A stretch of 64,000 bases of DNA from Apteryx mantelli (lineage: Eukaryota > Chordata > Aves > Apterygiformes > Apterygidae), in the NCBI RefSeq assembly GCF_036417845.1, contig NC_089981.1:63887268-63951267 (forward strand), read 5' to 3'. Below are positions 10,921 through 24,605 of this stretch, piece after piece. Made by a program: the position numbers and the translations under genes. Each line of letters begins with the position of its first letter. Positions within the stretch are counted from its first letter, which is position 1. The notes below the pieces were generated by a model that saw only the letters and a program-made list of their open reading frames with translations, was not told the origin of the DNA and made no database searches.

Positions 10921-13900
10921 CTCATGGTGCCTTTGGAGTGTCTAGGATGAATGAATGCCCACACTTTGCCTCACCATCAACAAGTCATCTCCATTCCTGT
11001 GCTACACACCAGCAGGCAAAGCTGCCTCAACAGCCCTGACACTGGCTCCTGCCAATACCTGCAAACACACAGATCCAAGGGAAGCTGGCTCCAGCTTCTC
11101 CTGCTCCCCCATGCCAGCCCCACCAATGCTACACAAGCACAGCCCCTGCTCCGCACCCGCCAGCCCCCAGCATCTTCCAGGATCCCTTCCCACCAACGCG
11201 CCTCTCCTGCCAGCAGCCTCCTCTCCCTCTCCTGTTGTGGAGGCCTGCGGAGGCCCTCACAGACCATTTGCTTCCCAAAAGGTTTGTGGCAGATGGTCAT
11301 GCCTCCTCTCCAACCTCCATCACATGCCTTCCTGAAGTATCTCCTGTTTGAAACCGGTGGCTCCAGCTCCCTTTTTCCCACTGCCTCTTTTCTTGCCAGG
11401 TGTTTCCCCCACTCCAACACATCATGGATATTTGATCCATCTCTGAACTGTCCTATTCCATGAAACACCTGTGCCTTCCCACACCAGTGAAATCTGCTTC
11501 TCTGGAGGGTCCCTGCTTGGTGTCTGAGAGCCCCCCGGGATCTTGGGAGCACCTCTCTCCCGGCAGACTCCTCAGGCCTGTCACCAGAGTCTCCAGACTG
11601 GACACGCACTGTCCACCTTTCCAGCAAACACAGTGTCCTGAGAGTCATCTGCAGCCAGATGGCTCTCTCCGGCTGGGAAGTGAGGCTTGAGCAGACCCTC
11701 CTGAAGCCTTATCGCCCATCCTGTTCCTGGCCACTGCTAAAACCCTGCTCCTGGTTTTCCAAGGCCCTCTCCACACCACAGCCAACCCACCTGTTCCCCT
11801 GCCCACTCCCAGAGCTCTCAGGCTCAGCCGCCCTCACCCCTTCCCTGCTGCTCCCTGCAGTTCAGGCACTGGGAAATGGGGAAAGCAAAGAGGGGAGCAA
11901 AATTCTTTGCTTGTCTGCACTGCTGCCCTGGGCTGATACCCACCTTCCTACTCCCTGCTAGACCATGGAGACACAGCTACTCTCCAAACCCCAGTTCAAA
12001 ACTAGGGAACCAGCAAGGATCCTGGCCACTGCAGGGTTAAGGAGGTGGTAGTACAGACACCAGGGTCAGATGGCATCTCCAAGAGCTCCTTGCAAGACCC
12101 TGCTATTGCTTCTGGCCTTTCAGGTCCCCTCAGAGCACAGCTGCACCCTCCCTGGGCTGGGAATATTGCCATCTGCACATTGGGGTGTGGAGGAGCTAGG
12201 AAAGGAGCAGCAGAGGTGCAGAGGATAAATCCCCTGGGAGCAACTGATTCTGGAGCAGAGCAGGGACCACGGCCCACAGCACTGGTGTCCCTGCAGGCAT
12301 GTTCACCAACAACACAGCAACACAAGCAGAAACCCACACAGCAGCATTCTTCTCCTGACAGGTGTGAAAAATGAGGGAGGGGGGAGGTGATTTGGCAGCT
12401 CCCACTTGGATGCGAGCAAGTGTGATGGGAGCAACGGGGGCTGCATGGGTTCAGGTTTTGACCTTGGTGATGGCAGCTAGCTTCCCAGGGCAGCAGCTTC
12501 GGAGGAAATACCAGGAGTTGCTTTGGCACTTCCTGGGGCATGATCAGCTCTCCCATCCGCACTGCAAAAGCAGAGCCACCGCTTGGGCACAAGCTTGCAG
12601 TGGTGAGTCCACAGATGTTGAATTCAGTGAGCAGCACCCGATAAAAGCCATGGTTCATTTCTTTGTTCTAAGGAAAAGGAATGTCCTTTCCATCCTCACC
12701 TAATCACTTTCTTATGCAGCAGTGGAAAGAATGCTTGGTGCCTAAACCTGACACAAGAAAATTATCAACACCATAAACAAAGCCATAAACAAAGAAGCCA
12801 AAAGCCCAGGCACTGCTGAAAACTGGAGCAGGCAACCCTGATACAGGCTTGCTCAGGGTGCAAGCAAATTCCTCTTCCCCGGAGGTGCTGTGTCACCCCT
12901 TGGAATAAGCAGTTTTGCGGCTTCCCAAGGGAGTGCGCCAGTGCCTCCCTACTGGAGCCAAGGAATGAGGACTGTAAACCAAATGAAGCCATTGATGGTC
13001 CTCCAGTATCTTACGCAGGTCACAGCCACTCCTGCTTCCAGCTTTCATGGAGCCAGGCCCAGGGAGCTGGCATCCCTTTTCAAATCATTTTCACTCCATG
13101 TTTACAATAATCCCCCAGGAGCTGGACACTGAACTCTTTCCAGCCTCACACATGCAAATGCTCGCTTTCTCAGGGATGTGTCAGAGCTGTTTGATCCTAC
13201 ATAGCCGCTGTGGAGAAGCAGGGGCCCACCGAGGGCACAGAGCCATGCCCCAGCCTTGCTGCACCAGGGTTGCTTGCCGCAGTGAGGCGGCATGAGTGGC
13301 AGGCAGGCGGGGGCTGTTGGTTACCGGCTGGGGCTTCCTCCCCAAGGTTGCTAGCCCAAATGCTGCCCCAGCAGCCTGGCAAAAGAGATGGCATGAGCAC
13401 CCAGTGGAAAGGCTTGCATGCCTCTGGAGGGGAACAATTTCCACCCCTGGCACAGGTCAGCAGCAAGGGCGATGCATGGGGCACTCTAGCACCAGCTCGC
13501 TCCCTCCCAGCGCAGTGACTCATTTCATATTCGGCCTTCCCTGAAAATGACTCTGTCGGAAATTGGGAAGCATGGGGTCCATGGGGAATTGTAACGTGAG
13601 TTGGGCTTCAGCGTGCTGCTCAGCAGGGGCTCAGCAGACAAACATGAAATACCTCATTTCTCAGGAACTCACACAGACAGCAGCACGCGGACAATCAGGC
13701 TGTTCACCAAGGAGATCAAACCCTCCCCCAAGAAGAGAGATGAGCCGCAGAGCGACGACAAGGGAGCAAGCCAGTAACTGGGACAACCCATTGCTGGTGG
13801 CTGGGCAGTCTGGCCTGCAGCAAGCTCATGCCAATGGTGGGGTGGTGGGATTCAAAGTCCTTGAGGCAAAGCAGAGCAGCCCCGCGCTTGCTTCACTTAG

Positions 13901-16900
13901 TTCACTGTGCAAGCTTCTATGTGGCAGAGAGACAGCACCAAGGAAAGGCCAACTGTAGAAGCAGATGCAAGTCAGTGCTTCTCAAAGTCCACGCTTTCCA
14001 GGGCTAGGGCTGTATACTGAGGTGAATGAGATGTATCTTGGAGCCTGTATAGGGAGGAATGAGCTTGCTGGAGCCCTGCAGAGGACAGAAGCCAGGGTTG
14101 ATTGCGTTGATGTTCAGGACTGCACTGATGGGCATTCTGCTGTGCCTGGACACCTTGCACACCCAGCTCCCTACCCTTTGTGTCAGTACCACATCTGCAA
14201 TACCCACTCAGAGCAGTAGCACCTGGGAACAATGCTTCCATGGCCAGTTGGCCCCCAGATGTGGCTCCTGGCACTGTATCCCTTAGATTAATTAGCCCCT
14301 TTTCTTCCTCCTCAGAAGGATTCACAACCCACATGTGCTTCCTTCTCCATTGTGAGGAGATCCCTAACCTGCTGCAGATGGGACATATTCCAGGGATTCA
14401 GGAGCAGCTCCCAGAGGGAAGAGGAATATTTCCCTCTGCTTGCAGCTGAAGGGCAGGGGAAGGCTGGCCAGCCCCACTGGCTTAAAAATCAGGGTGCAGA
14501 CCCAGCCTTTTAGAGGCACAAGTCACAGAACACAACCTCCCTGGGAAGGCTTCCCTCCTCACAGAAGGAAGAGCCATCCCACATAGGGAGGGAGGACACT
14601 GCAACCCTGGGGGGCTGGATGAAGAAACACCTTCCAGGCAGCAGTACAAGAGACCTCTGGAAAAGACCTCAGTAACGAAGGGCATCAGACAGGCTGGAAA
14701 AGCAGCTTCTGAATTTGAGAATGCAGCCAGCTAAGTCTCCACTGATACCATTCCATCCCTGGGGCTTTGCCATGAGATACACGCAGCTCAGCACACTCAC
14801 AGTTACTGGACACAGTAGACATTCCCACTGAACAGACAAGCCACGAGAGCTTTTGGGAACAGCTCCAGGCAGACACAGGCAGGCCCTCCAGCCACCTCCA
14901 CCCACTGTCAGTGTGTCTCTCAGTGCCTCAGGGTACGTCCCAGCCTCCTCCATGAGGAGGGGGCCAGCAGGCAGCCGAGAAGTGTGCCGACAACAGTTTG
15001 TTGTCAGAAGACAGAACAAGAGAAACTGTCCAGCAATTCCTTGTCAAAAGCCAAGGTTTGTTGGTTTTATTGTTCCTTCTGCTTTCCTTTAACCAGGACC
15101 ATCTCTGAGATAGAGGAGGGAGGCACAGACCAGCTAAGTGGGTGTCCCTTGACTGGGCTCCTTGGTCCTGCTGTTGTCTAAACATATGTCCATGCATTAC
15201 CAATGGCTGAGACCACACGCTGGAAATGAGGTTACAAACATGAGACAAAAACATGCCGCTGCAAAGCGGAAGAAATCTGGGGAGCAGGAACAGATGGCAG
15301 AACTCAGGGGACAGGAGTGAAGAGTGAGGCAGAGAGGAGTTTGCTGTAGGCTACTTCTGCAGAAAGGCTCTGGTGGGGCTGGCTATACAGCACAGCTGGT
15401 TCCTTATTTAACCATCATATTATTTCAAGCCCCTTCAGCAACTCTTCAAAAAAAGAAGAAAAAAAAAAGCAAGCTAGAATGAGAGGGGAACCTGTCCGTT
15501 TATAATTAATGAAGTCCTGTTTGCAATGATCTGACTGCAATCTCCACTCTCCCCAGGAGACTAGTCTGTCTTCTCTGCTTCTTCGATATCTGCAGATGAA
15601 CTGGCATGTGGCAGGCAGAGGGGCCTGGAAACCAGGAAACCCTGGCAATCTCCTAGGAGCATGGCAGCCCCACTGAGCAAGGAGGCTGCCCTAACTAGGA
15701 AAACCATTCTGTCATGCTTTCCCTACCCGAACAAGCCTGCTCAGGACATCAACGTGACAAAAGGGTTTTCAAGCAGAGGGCTCATTAACCAGCTATTTTG
15801 AATAATGGAAGAAAGGAAAGTAGAAGATAAGGAGAAGGAAGCAGAACATCTTGGCATCTTTAGGGGCTCTGACCCACAGTCAGGACACTGTGGAGAGGAG
15901 TGTGGAAAGGACCCTGACACTAGGAATTTCTGTAACCCTCTCTTCCCCTTCTCACCAGGGTGTTAGCTCTAAGAGGCTAATCCTGAGGCAGCTGTTGAAC
16001 ATCAACTTCTGCTACAGACTGCAGGGGAACAGGGAAACAGGGAAACAGGAAAAACAGGTTCAGGATATGCAGAGACCCAGGGGTGCTCTCCTCAGTGGAA
16101 AGTCTCCCTTCCTGATCTCTAGTATCACTTCGTAGGCAGCACCCCCCAAGAAGTTCAGAACCTGGAGAAGAGAAGTGATAGAGACCCAAGCAAGATGACC
16201 CAACTACAGGAAAAAGGTAATGCCAAGACTGTGCTGGGGGATCTCTTCCTGAGAAATTCCTACCATATTGAACTTTTGTTAAAAGCACTGAATTTCCTTA
16301 GCATTTCCTTAAACAAAAATGCCAGGAAAAAAAAAAAAAAAAACTTAATCAAGCTCTGAATTCTACTGTGTGTTTGAGCTTAAAGTTGTTTCATTCTTGC
16401 TTCTGATTCCAAAGCAGTTTTCCTAAATTCCTAAAAATTACTTCTTTTGTTTCTTTCAAGTTCTTGTTTCCTTCACGTTTTTGTTCCTTCCTCGAGACCC
16501 TCACCTTCGCTGCCCAGGGCACTGGGAATTCAGACTGGAAGTTCTTCAGCTTTGCACTTCAGAGGAAAACTGATGAGGACCACACAGATTCTGAGAAGGA
16601 AATGAACAGCGGAGCTGACGTTATACCTGTAGTTTAGTTTGGGTACGCTGCCATTCTGAAATTGCTGGGCCACTCCCCACTACAAAATTCTAGATACTCT
16701 CCTACCAATTTGGGAGCTGGAATGGCTGTGCGAGAAATGATCTCAACTGATTACAATGCAGTAATTTCAAGTGAATGTTAAATAGGTTATTAATAAGTGA
16801 ATCTTAGGGAACTGCAAAAAGTGGCAATTATTAGGTGGTGTGTGTTAGAGCTCAAGTAGTCAGTCATCAGGCAGTAGACTAGTTCATTTACACATTACAG

Positions 16901-18641
16901 TCCCATTGGGTAATTATTGGGATTTAGGTTGAGTACCTAACTTCCCAACTATGACCTCATAGGCTGGGAATCCAGCTCTCCAGTGACATCACAGCTCTAG
17001 AAGTCTCCCTCATCAGTTGCCATGCGAATTCTGCTGTCACCCACTCCACACACAGGTATGGCACACACTCGCAGAGCCTGAAGAAAGGGCCCAGGCTCTT
17101 ATAGGGAATAAGAATATCTAGGAATGAGAGTTAAACAAGGAAATGTAGGGCAAATGCAGAGAAGAACAAAGCTGCTTTCCATGCTGCATCACATCATTAC
17201 CTGAGAAGAATGAGGAACTTCGGATGGGAAAGTATCCATTTTCCAAAGAGACAGGAGCAACTCCAGGCTCAAAAAAACAGAAAATGCTGATAACAGGGTT
17301 ATACAGATGACAATCATGATTTTCCTTTCACTCCTCAGAACTGGGCTTGAAGCTCAGGGCAGAAGCAGAGATAATATGAAAATGCCCTCTCTTCCAATTA
17401 CTACCTCTGCTTCTGGGCTGAGCACTAACACTAGCTTTCAGCCCACCCCTCTGCTTTCTCTCTGCTTCCCCCTTCCCCTCTCTCAGCCCCACTGAGCAGG
17501 CAGCCTCGCACAGCACAGTGTGCAGATGCAGTGCCAACAGCCCAGTGGCCGCCTGCATTCCCTCGAGGCCAACAAGCCCTAACGGCAGGGTAGCAGCCGA
17601 GAGGGGCAGCTTGCACCATGGAGGTGGGAGAGATACTCTCCCCAAACACCTAGGCCCCAGGCATCCCAGAGCCAAGGGGAGCACGTTCTCCCTCCAGCTC
17701 TGGGGACTGGGGAGAGCCCACAGGTAGCAGGGCTGAGGGAGGAGGGGAAGCTCCCAATGCCCCAGGAACATCCCTGCAGCAGCATAAAGCCAGAACTGTC
17801 TGCTCCAAGGCTGCCCAAGATAGGCTGATCCCAGCTCTTGCCATATTTGAATGAGCTTCTGCCCCGATGAGCGTGAGGAAGTCTGGCAGGCAGAGTTGGA
17901 GAGCAGGGAAGGTACTTGCACAGGCTGGGAGTGCAATCCAAGAGCAGATGAAAATGAAGCAATGGCACCAGCTTACCTTATGCTAATCAAAAGGGACAAG
18001 GGGCTGTCATAGACTCCCAGCTGGGCACAGAGCACAGCCAGGACTACCCTAGATGCAGGAGGGGCAGCTCTCTGTGCAGCCCAGTTCACTGCCACTTTGG
18101 TCTCTTCCTCTGTGAGGGGATGGGACTGACAAGGACCACTGCCTGGTCCTGACTTTCAGCAAAGTCAGCTGCCCCTCTGGCACATTCCCACCTACCTTGT
18201 TACTCTCAGTCAGGCTCTGCTTCCCTGCAAGTGTGACCATCTCTGTAAGGGCTCCAGAGTATCTGTGGAGGCTATCAATATCACTGACAATGCCTTATGC
18301 TGCACAAATCAGCCAGCAATACCATTGGAGCTAAAATCCCACATAAGAACAGGTTTGAGGGGTGGATGGAGGTAGACCAAGAGTCTGGCTCTCACCTCCG
18401 AGTCTGCAGCCACCACTTGTAGCTCAGGCTCTGTGGTTTCAGTGCATTGTGTCCTATCTCATCCCTGCCATCCACATGGCTTCCTGCCAGCCTGTACTGA
18501 AGGCTGTCTGTCCCTCTGTACACCAGAGGCCTGGTGCTCCTGTCTGCCAGCCCATACGCTGCAGCCCACCCTCCCACTAGGACCCACTTTTCCCCAGCAC
18601 AGCAGAGCCTTTGGGAGTGGGATCAGGCCCAGCAGCAAGAG

Positions 18642-18646
18642 ACAAC
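18642..18646. repeat. Left target-site duplication (ACAAC) of the solo LTR
   Basis: Host 5-mer immediately before the TG of the LTR. An identical copy follows the terminal CA at 19420-19424. Confidence 0.85.
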
Positions 18647-19419
18647 TGACAGGCAAGTGAAGAGTTAACAGGACTGAAGTTTGTCAGTTGATATGCAGAA
18701 GAACTGATAGCACAAGAGCTGACGTGCACAAAGCTGTTGAACAGAGGACTTAACAGGACTAAAGTCGTCTACCAACCGATATGCGCAAGGACTGATATGC
18801 GCAAGGCTGCGGAATGATTAACAAGACTGGAGAAGTGAAGTCTGCCACCTGGAATCTGCACGGACCCCCGGGGAGGGAAGAAACAAGACGGAGGTGCTGT
18901 GGTCTTGCCTTGCTAGCAGGGTCCTCCCAGCAGACAAACAAACAGTCTTGTGATTGCGAAACTTGCTAAAAGTCAGCAAAAGCAGTGTTTGCCCAGAGCC
19001 CCAGCCGTATAAAAAGAGACTTGGCAGCTAGGAGAGTTTGAGCAGGGACGGGAACATGACCTGATCATCCTCTCCGGCTGGACCGTGAGTATTCCCCCCC
19101 CTCCCCTTTTCCTGGGACGCTGGGTTAAGGTAATTCCTCGAGGTTCAGAGCCCTCTCACTAGGAGAGTGAACAAGAAAGCTTTCAAGTAGGGATAAGCAG
19201 TCCTTCCAATTAATAGCGCAGTAATCGACAGTTTCGGGTTATCCTTTCTAAATTAGTAACTGATGGTTTTGTGTTATCCCTTCTAAATTAGTAATCGCAT
19301 TATTTTAATGGATGTTACTAATCCAAGAACTTGTGTGAGGAAATAAACATCTTTTTTATTATTATTATATTACTGTCTCAGTCATTGCTATCGAACCTTC
19401 ATAGCATGACAGCGTGACA
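18647..19419 (+). mobile_element. Solo LTR of an endogenous retrovirus, flanked by 5-bp target-site duplication
   Basis: This 773-bp element begins TG (TGACAGG) and ends CA (GTGACA). It is flanked by identical 5-bp repeats ACAAC (18642-18646 and 19420-19424), the mark of integrase-driven insertion. U3 contains repeated units: TTAACAGGACT at 18665 and 18750 and TTAACAAGACT at 18818, plus two GATATGCGCAAGG copies at 18778 and 18794. A TATA box (TATAAAA, 19008-19014) is followed about 330 bases later by AATAAA (19342-19347), so R and U5 fit the plus strand. A GTGAGT donor-like site follows TATA near 19085. A second internal repeat, TTATCC..TTCTAAATTAGTAA, occurs near 19239 and 19274. No gag, pol or env remnant adjoins it, so the internal part was probably lost by LTR-LTR recombination. 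A 5-bp duplication is compatible with ERVL-like elements, but the class is not certain. Confidence 0.88.
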
Positions 19420-19424
19420 ACAAC
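19420..19424. repeat. Right target-site duplication (ACAAC) of the solo LTR
   Basis: Host 5-mer directly after the terminal CA of the LTR, identical to the left copy. Both copies are unmutated, which favours a fairly recent insertion, although five bases give little power. Confidence 0.85.
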
Positions 19425-22012
19425 CTCAGTCCTTTTTCCTCTTTCTTGTTTCTCTGGCAAAGGCAGCAGGGAACTGCTGTGACCTGCAGTGCCTCTCAGA
19501 CCACACAGCCTCTCAAGAGGTCAAGGCAAAACCACAGAAAATACCACAGAGGCTGGCAGCCAGCTCTAGCCTTGTGCTTCCTCCCTAGGAGGAATCCAAC
19601 ACCAAGGTCCTGTGCACCACAGGGATGTAACCAGGTTGTCCAGTGCAACCAGGGCAGCCATCTCCTGAGACCGCTCTGGTCCAGTGGAGCAGAGACTGGG
19701 CTGCAGGATATTCTGGCATACCCCATTTCTTTCCTCACAATCTGACTCTGGGTTGCTGTGAACTACTGCTGACCTACAGCTCTCTGCCTCACCTGTCCCT
19801 GCCCCAGTATCCATATCCTATATGGCACCAGCCCCTTGGCCCCTGCTCAGCTCAAGCCTCCAGCTGGCTTTGAGGCCACTGCTATAAACATTATAGCACA
19901 CCTGTTCTTCACATGAGGGTTTACAGCCAAGGCTAGCACATCTGGATTGTAAAATAGACATTTGGAAGCTTATCAACATGTTTCCAAACAGTCTGAGTAT
20001 GGCAGAGACTGTCTCAGTGCTTTAGTGGAGGAAGCAGCTGGGCTGGGAGAATGGTTCAGTGCCCTTCTCATGCCCCTTGCAGGCTGGGCTGAGCCACGCG
20101 CGCACACGCTCCCCAGAAACCAAACTGCCTCTTCCTGACACTTCTGGTCCAGGAAGCCATGTCAGCAAGGCCAGCAAGGCTCCAAGAAGGAAATGGGAAA
20201 ATGAAATCCAGTGCCCTTCTCACCCCAGAACCAGTTGACTCAGCTGTGCTGATCTTAGACTGTAATCAAACAACTCCCAGAAACAACGTGTGTTCAGAAA
20301 ATTGGTTGCGAATCTGCACCATATGCACTGGGAAAGAACAGTCCATCAGGTTATTCCTGTCTCCATTAGCCTCCTGAGCCTTTGCTCTTAGCAAAGTCCT
20401 AATCAGCACCAACATCAAGCTGCCACTGGTGGGTTTGTCAGCATCCAAGGAGATCTAAAGGAGGAACAAGGCCTGCTGCCCTGAGTTGTTTCACCTGCAC
20501 AGCCCCTCTCATTATATTAACTTCTCATACATGCAGCACTCACACCTGTGCTAAGAAACAACCTCCCATGCAAATATTCAGTAAAATACTCTAATTTTAT
20601 CTCTTCCCAGCCATCCCCTGCCAGCAGAAACACAGCTGGTACTTTGGGGTATGACAGACACACATGCAAGAGGTGCAGAAAAAGTGCAAGCTGACAGAGC
20701 AGGAGGTAGCTCTGACCCCCGCATGCAGAAGAACTTTGGTAACATGGTGATTGTCACTTCCCACAAGATCTTCAGACATCCAAAGTCTGAGTGCACAGTG
20801 GCTGAGGACCATTTCCTTGTCTTGATAGTAAAGCAAAGTGACACTAGATAAAGATACTCTCCCAAACTGCTCCTCCCCTCATTTCAGCCTGCAATCACCT
20901 GGCTGGCTGCTGGCAGGGTCTCTTCTCATCTCCTTCCATTTTGCTGGTCCACCTGAAGGTAAAGGTAATGTTCCTGTCCTGCAATACTGACTGCCATGCT
21001 ACACTCCTATCACCCCTCAAGGAGAGTACTCTACTTCCCTAGTGGCTGAGCACCGTATGAATATCTACAAGAACTGTCAAAGATAGCACAAAAGGAGGCA
21101 CTTCTTTCAAGCTGAAAATGTCGTTTCACTTTTCTGCAATAGTTGTCTATAAATGTATTATAACTCCACTCTTTGACTTTGACAATCCTTCAGAGGCCTG
21201 GGCAGACCTGGCTCCTTTCATCAGCCCACCTGACAGTCTCTTCCCCTCTATCCCACATGCTCCCAGTAATACTGAACTATCACTTTAGAGGCATTAATTC
21301 AAAGTGGTTCTAAGCTCAGATCTCTTTAACGGAGGAAGCCGCGGAGGGATGGGATTGTGAGGGTCAGTGGTAGCACCAAACATTCAGACACTATACCTGC
21401 AGTAATGGAGATGCAAATGCATTTCTATAATGCCTTGCGCTCAGCCCAGATTATTCATCCTTATGTATCTCTTTTAAGAGCCTGGTGCTGGGGCTCCCAG
21501 CACCTGCAGAACGAAGCAATGAACCACCCCGAGGAACTAGGAATGAGTGACTCTGCAGCAGTGCTGACCAACTGAGTTGTCTTCAGGGCCCTGCGCAGGA
21601 ATCACCTCTTGGCGCAGGCCTTCCCACTCCACAAACTAGGAAAAACTCTAAGCCAATCTCCTTCGTGGAAACCCCTTGTGGAAACCCACCTCAGCTGACA
21701 GAAAGGCAGCGATGGAGCTGGGAGAAGGTAATGAAAATAACTGTGAGCATCTTCTCAGTCAGAACCTCCTCAAGGACCACTATCTACATATCTTACCAGA
21801 TTTCACAGCTCTAGAGCAGGGCAGAGCTTCTGCCCCACATTTTTGGCACAGGACAGAGCACTGTCAGCACACAACTAGCACACATGAAACAGCCTGCACA
21901 GAGTTCCTGAAGAAGCTGAGAAATAAGAACAGCCTGACGTAGGGGAACGCATGAAAGTATATCAGCCTGACAAATTCTAAACAGTCCATGACAACAAGGC
22001 TGGGGGCACTAC

Positions 22013-22130
22013 CCCACAGTGCAGATACTGGGGACCTGTGTTCAAACCCAGTTCTGAGACAGGCTTCTTCTGTGACCTCAGATAAACCACCTAGCTTCAG
22101 CCCTCAGGCACAAAGTGGAAAAAAGACCAT
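22013..22130 (+). repeat. SINE-like fragment (MIR/CORE-SINE type)
   Basis: The order is GGGACCTGTGTTCAAACCCA (tRNA B-box-like), then TTCTGTGACCTCAGATAAA, then CCTCAGGCACAAAGTGG. This follows the MIR-type layout of 'ggttcaaatcccagct', 'tgtgaccttgggcaa' and 'cctcagtttcc'. It is degraded, and the exact family is not resolved. Confidence 0.45.
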
Positions 22131-24270
22131 CCCACACACCCATTCTGTGTTTGCCCATATCCTTGCTTGGCCCTCTGGCACTGGAGTGAGCCAAGTTAGG
22201 CTGAACAAAGGGCATATGGTAGGAGAAAAAGGCTGAATTAATGAGAGCTGTATGAACGCCATCTCTTAAGGAAAACTAGTACGTTTAGCTGCACCTACCA
22301 CAGAGCACATGTAAAGTTGTCTTAAGTCCATGCTACGGCCAAGTTTGCGATAGGTTCTTCTTCCATGAGAACCAGAAAACTCACCAAGACACTAGCAGTG
22401 ATTCAGGACAAGACGAACTGTAAGAGATGATAAAGGAGAAGAGGTTAGAAGATAAGGAGAGAAAGAGCATTCAAAACACCATTTCAATCTCTCCAAGCAA
22501 ATTCCTCTCTTGTATCTGGGCATGTCAGTGGGCCCACCAGCCCAGACTGCCCCAGGCAGTGTATTTTTACCAACAGAAGAGGTAACGTAGCTTTGCATTT
22601 CTCGCTAAATTGAGCTGCTCAACTCTAAGCTTCCAGGTCACTGGGCCTTTTGTCTCTTCCTCCTCACTGGAGCATAAATCTGACTCCCCACCCCAGTCCA
22701 TCACTCCTCAAGGCAGTCAGGTCTAACTCATGACAGCCAGCACTTTGTTCAGTGACTGAATCAACGCTTCCTCCCAATGGAAAGTGCAAGTCCAAGGTGA
22801 CAAAGATCAAGCGTGTTCTTCCCAAAGCTGAGGATTTGCCTTTGCCTCTTAAGCTAGGCAGAGATTTCATAGCCTGCAAAGGCTGGGAACACAGCATAAA
22901 TGAGTGAAGGAAGAACAGCACTTGGGGCACAGCCAGGTACAAATGGAGAGAGAGAACATTTTCCCGTCACCACAAATCTTTGGGACACCAGCAATGAGGC
23001 ATAGCAACAAACAAAACCCCACCAGCTACTCCATGGTTATTTTGCAAAATAACCCTACCATTGCCACCACCAATTCAGGTCTAATGACAAAGATGATCCA
23101 ATGGCTATTGGCATTTAACTTCCACATTACTTTATGGCCCTGCCTCCTTTAGGGCGGATTGGAAGCAAAACAGCTTCACCCTTGCACTGCCTGAAGGCAG
23201 GCGTGTTACAGCAGCTCAGCCTGGGGCATGTCTACACAACACGGACAGCTTCCAGCAGCACTCTGGTTTGCCCTGGAGCACTCCTGTGCCACGAGGCTCA
23301 GCCAGTGCCAGCCACAGCCACACATGCAGCTCTCCTGTGAGAAGCAGAATGGGTGAGGGGAAGTGTCCTATCAGTTTGCTTTTGTGGTGTTTCTGTGCTG
23401 CTGCTCTGGCTCTGCTAAGGGTGATGTACTAGTGAGAGCACACAGTGGGCCTGAGCAGAGCACAGTGACTCAGCAAGCTCAGGGGTCCTCCCTGCAGCAA
23501 CCTACCACCAGGACGCAGGCACCAGCCTGTCGGAAACCAAGGCTTTGCCAAGCTGGGGTACCAGGTGTGAAGGGGCTTCTGCAAGGCACAGCCCTCATTT
23601 CCGACCCACAGCTTGCAAGGCAGAGCACAAGGCTGGTGCGCAGCAGCACAGCAAGCGTAGTTTTTTCAGATGCTCCTCTGCTGTCTGGGGTACCACAGGC
23701 ACCACCAAAGCAAAGACTGTCCTGCTCTGTGTTCCCAGAAGAGCCCCCCAAACTGCAAGGCACCCCTCCCCACTGCTGACCAAAAGTAGGGGGCCTGGTT
23801 AGCAGCTAGCACCAGCATATGCCTCTGACCATGTCTTTCCTTCTGCCCCTGCTCAGCTCCTGAGCAAAGGCTGGAGGCACAGGGTGCTCCCCATCCCCAG
23901 CACAGCCATTCAGCTGTCAGCATGCGCCAAGCCCCATGGAGCACAGCTGGGAGCAAGCTGGGGCAGCTGGTTGCAGCTGCTACTGTCTCCCTCCCCTCTT
24001 CTCTACCCTTCAACTTCTCTGGCTGCCCCTGTGTCCCAGGCCATCTGTAGCTCCCGGGCTTTGTCCCACTGTAGGACAGGGCAGGGAGGGCAGCAGCTGG
24101 GCAGCTGGCCCAGGGTGGAGACACCAATCTCTTTTAGGCCTCCTTTCTCAATGCACTCAGGGACAACAAGCAGGACAGCCCCCCCATGGCTGAGGCGAGG
24201 AGGGAACAGGCTCCTGTTGTCCTTGCCTCACCAGCAGCTGGCCACATTCCCCTCCAGTCACAGCAGAGCT

Positions 24271-24605
24271 GCTGAGTAGAGGGGAAGGATCACCTTCCTT
24301 GACCTGCCAGCAACACTCATTCAGTGCAGCCCAGGATGCTGTTGGCCTTCTTTGATGCAAGGGCACATTGCTGGCTCATGTCCAGCTTGTTGTCCACCAG
24401 GACCCTCAGGTCCTTTCCTGCAAAGCTGCTCTGCAGCTGGTCAGTCCCCAGCCCGTACTAGTGCATGGAGTTATTCCTCCCCGGGTGCAGGACTTTGCAC
24501 TTCCCTTTGGTGAACTTCATGAGGTTCCTGTCAGCCCATTTCTCCAGCCTGGAGGTGCTCCCACAGTTGTCCTTTGGAGGCCCTTCTGACACCCCAGCAA
24601 GCAGG
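24271..24605 (-). mobile_element. CR1 LINE internal fragment (ORF2 portion)
   Basis: On the minus strand this reads like CR1 ORF2 just upstream of and overlapping the part kept at 4.1 kb: LEKWADRNLMKFTKGKCKVL, then a [16 protein letters not shown] segment, [20 protein letters not shown], and [10 protein letters not shown], where a stop interrupts the frame. The 3' end of the element is missing and the coding frame is broken, so this is a dead fragment. It is more damaged than the 4.1-kb copy. Confidence 0.85.

Larger units (their letters stand above)
9361..18646. other. Intergenic DNA upstream of LTBP2; no gene recognised
   Basis: Open frames here are short, overlapping and low in complexity (Pro/Ser/Leu/Gln-rich), and none has domain-like features or splice-supported continuation. 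The GC-rich part at 9.4-12.6 kb gives many spurious frames on both strands. An A17 run is at 16327-16343. An AT-richer, repeat-free part at about 16.6-17.0 kb shows no feature I can name. Apart from the LINE remnant near 10.5-10.9 kb I see nothing I can annotate. Distal enhancers for LTBP2 or AREL1 could lie here but cannot be recognised by eye. Confidence 0.5.

Noticed and set aside
11460-12700. Overlapping frames of 70-220 codons in GC-rich intergenic DNA
   Set aside because: Frames overlap on both strands, are Pro/Ser/Leu-rich, show no domain or splice continuation and fit chance in GC-rich sequence.
18647-19419. Provirus with internal genes
   Set aside because: Only one LTR is present; flanks on both sides are ordinary host sequence and no retroviral coding remnant was seen.
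22013-22130. tRNA gene suggested by a GTTCAAACCC B-box-like motif
   Set aside because: No A box at the right distance and no cloverleaf; the context fits a tRNA-derived SINE fragment.
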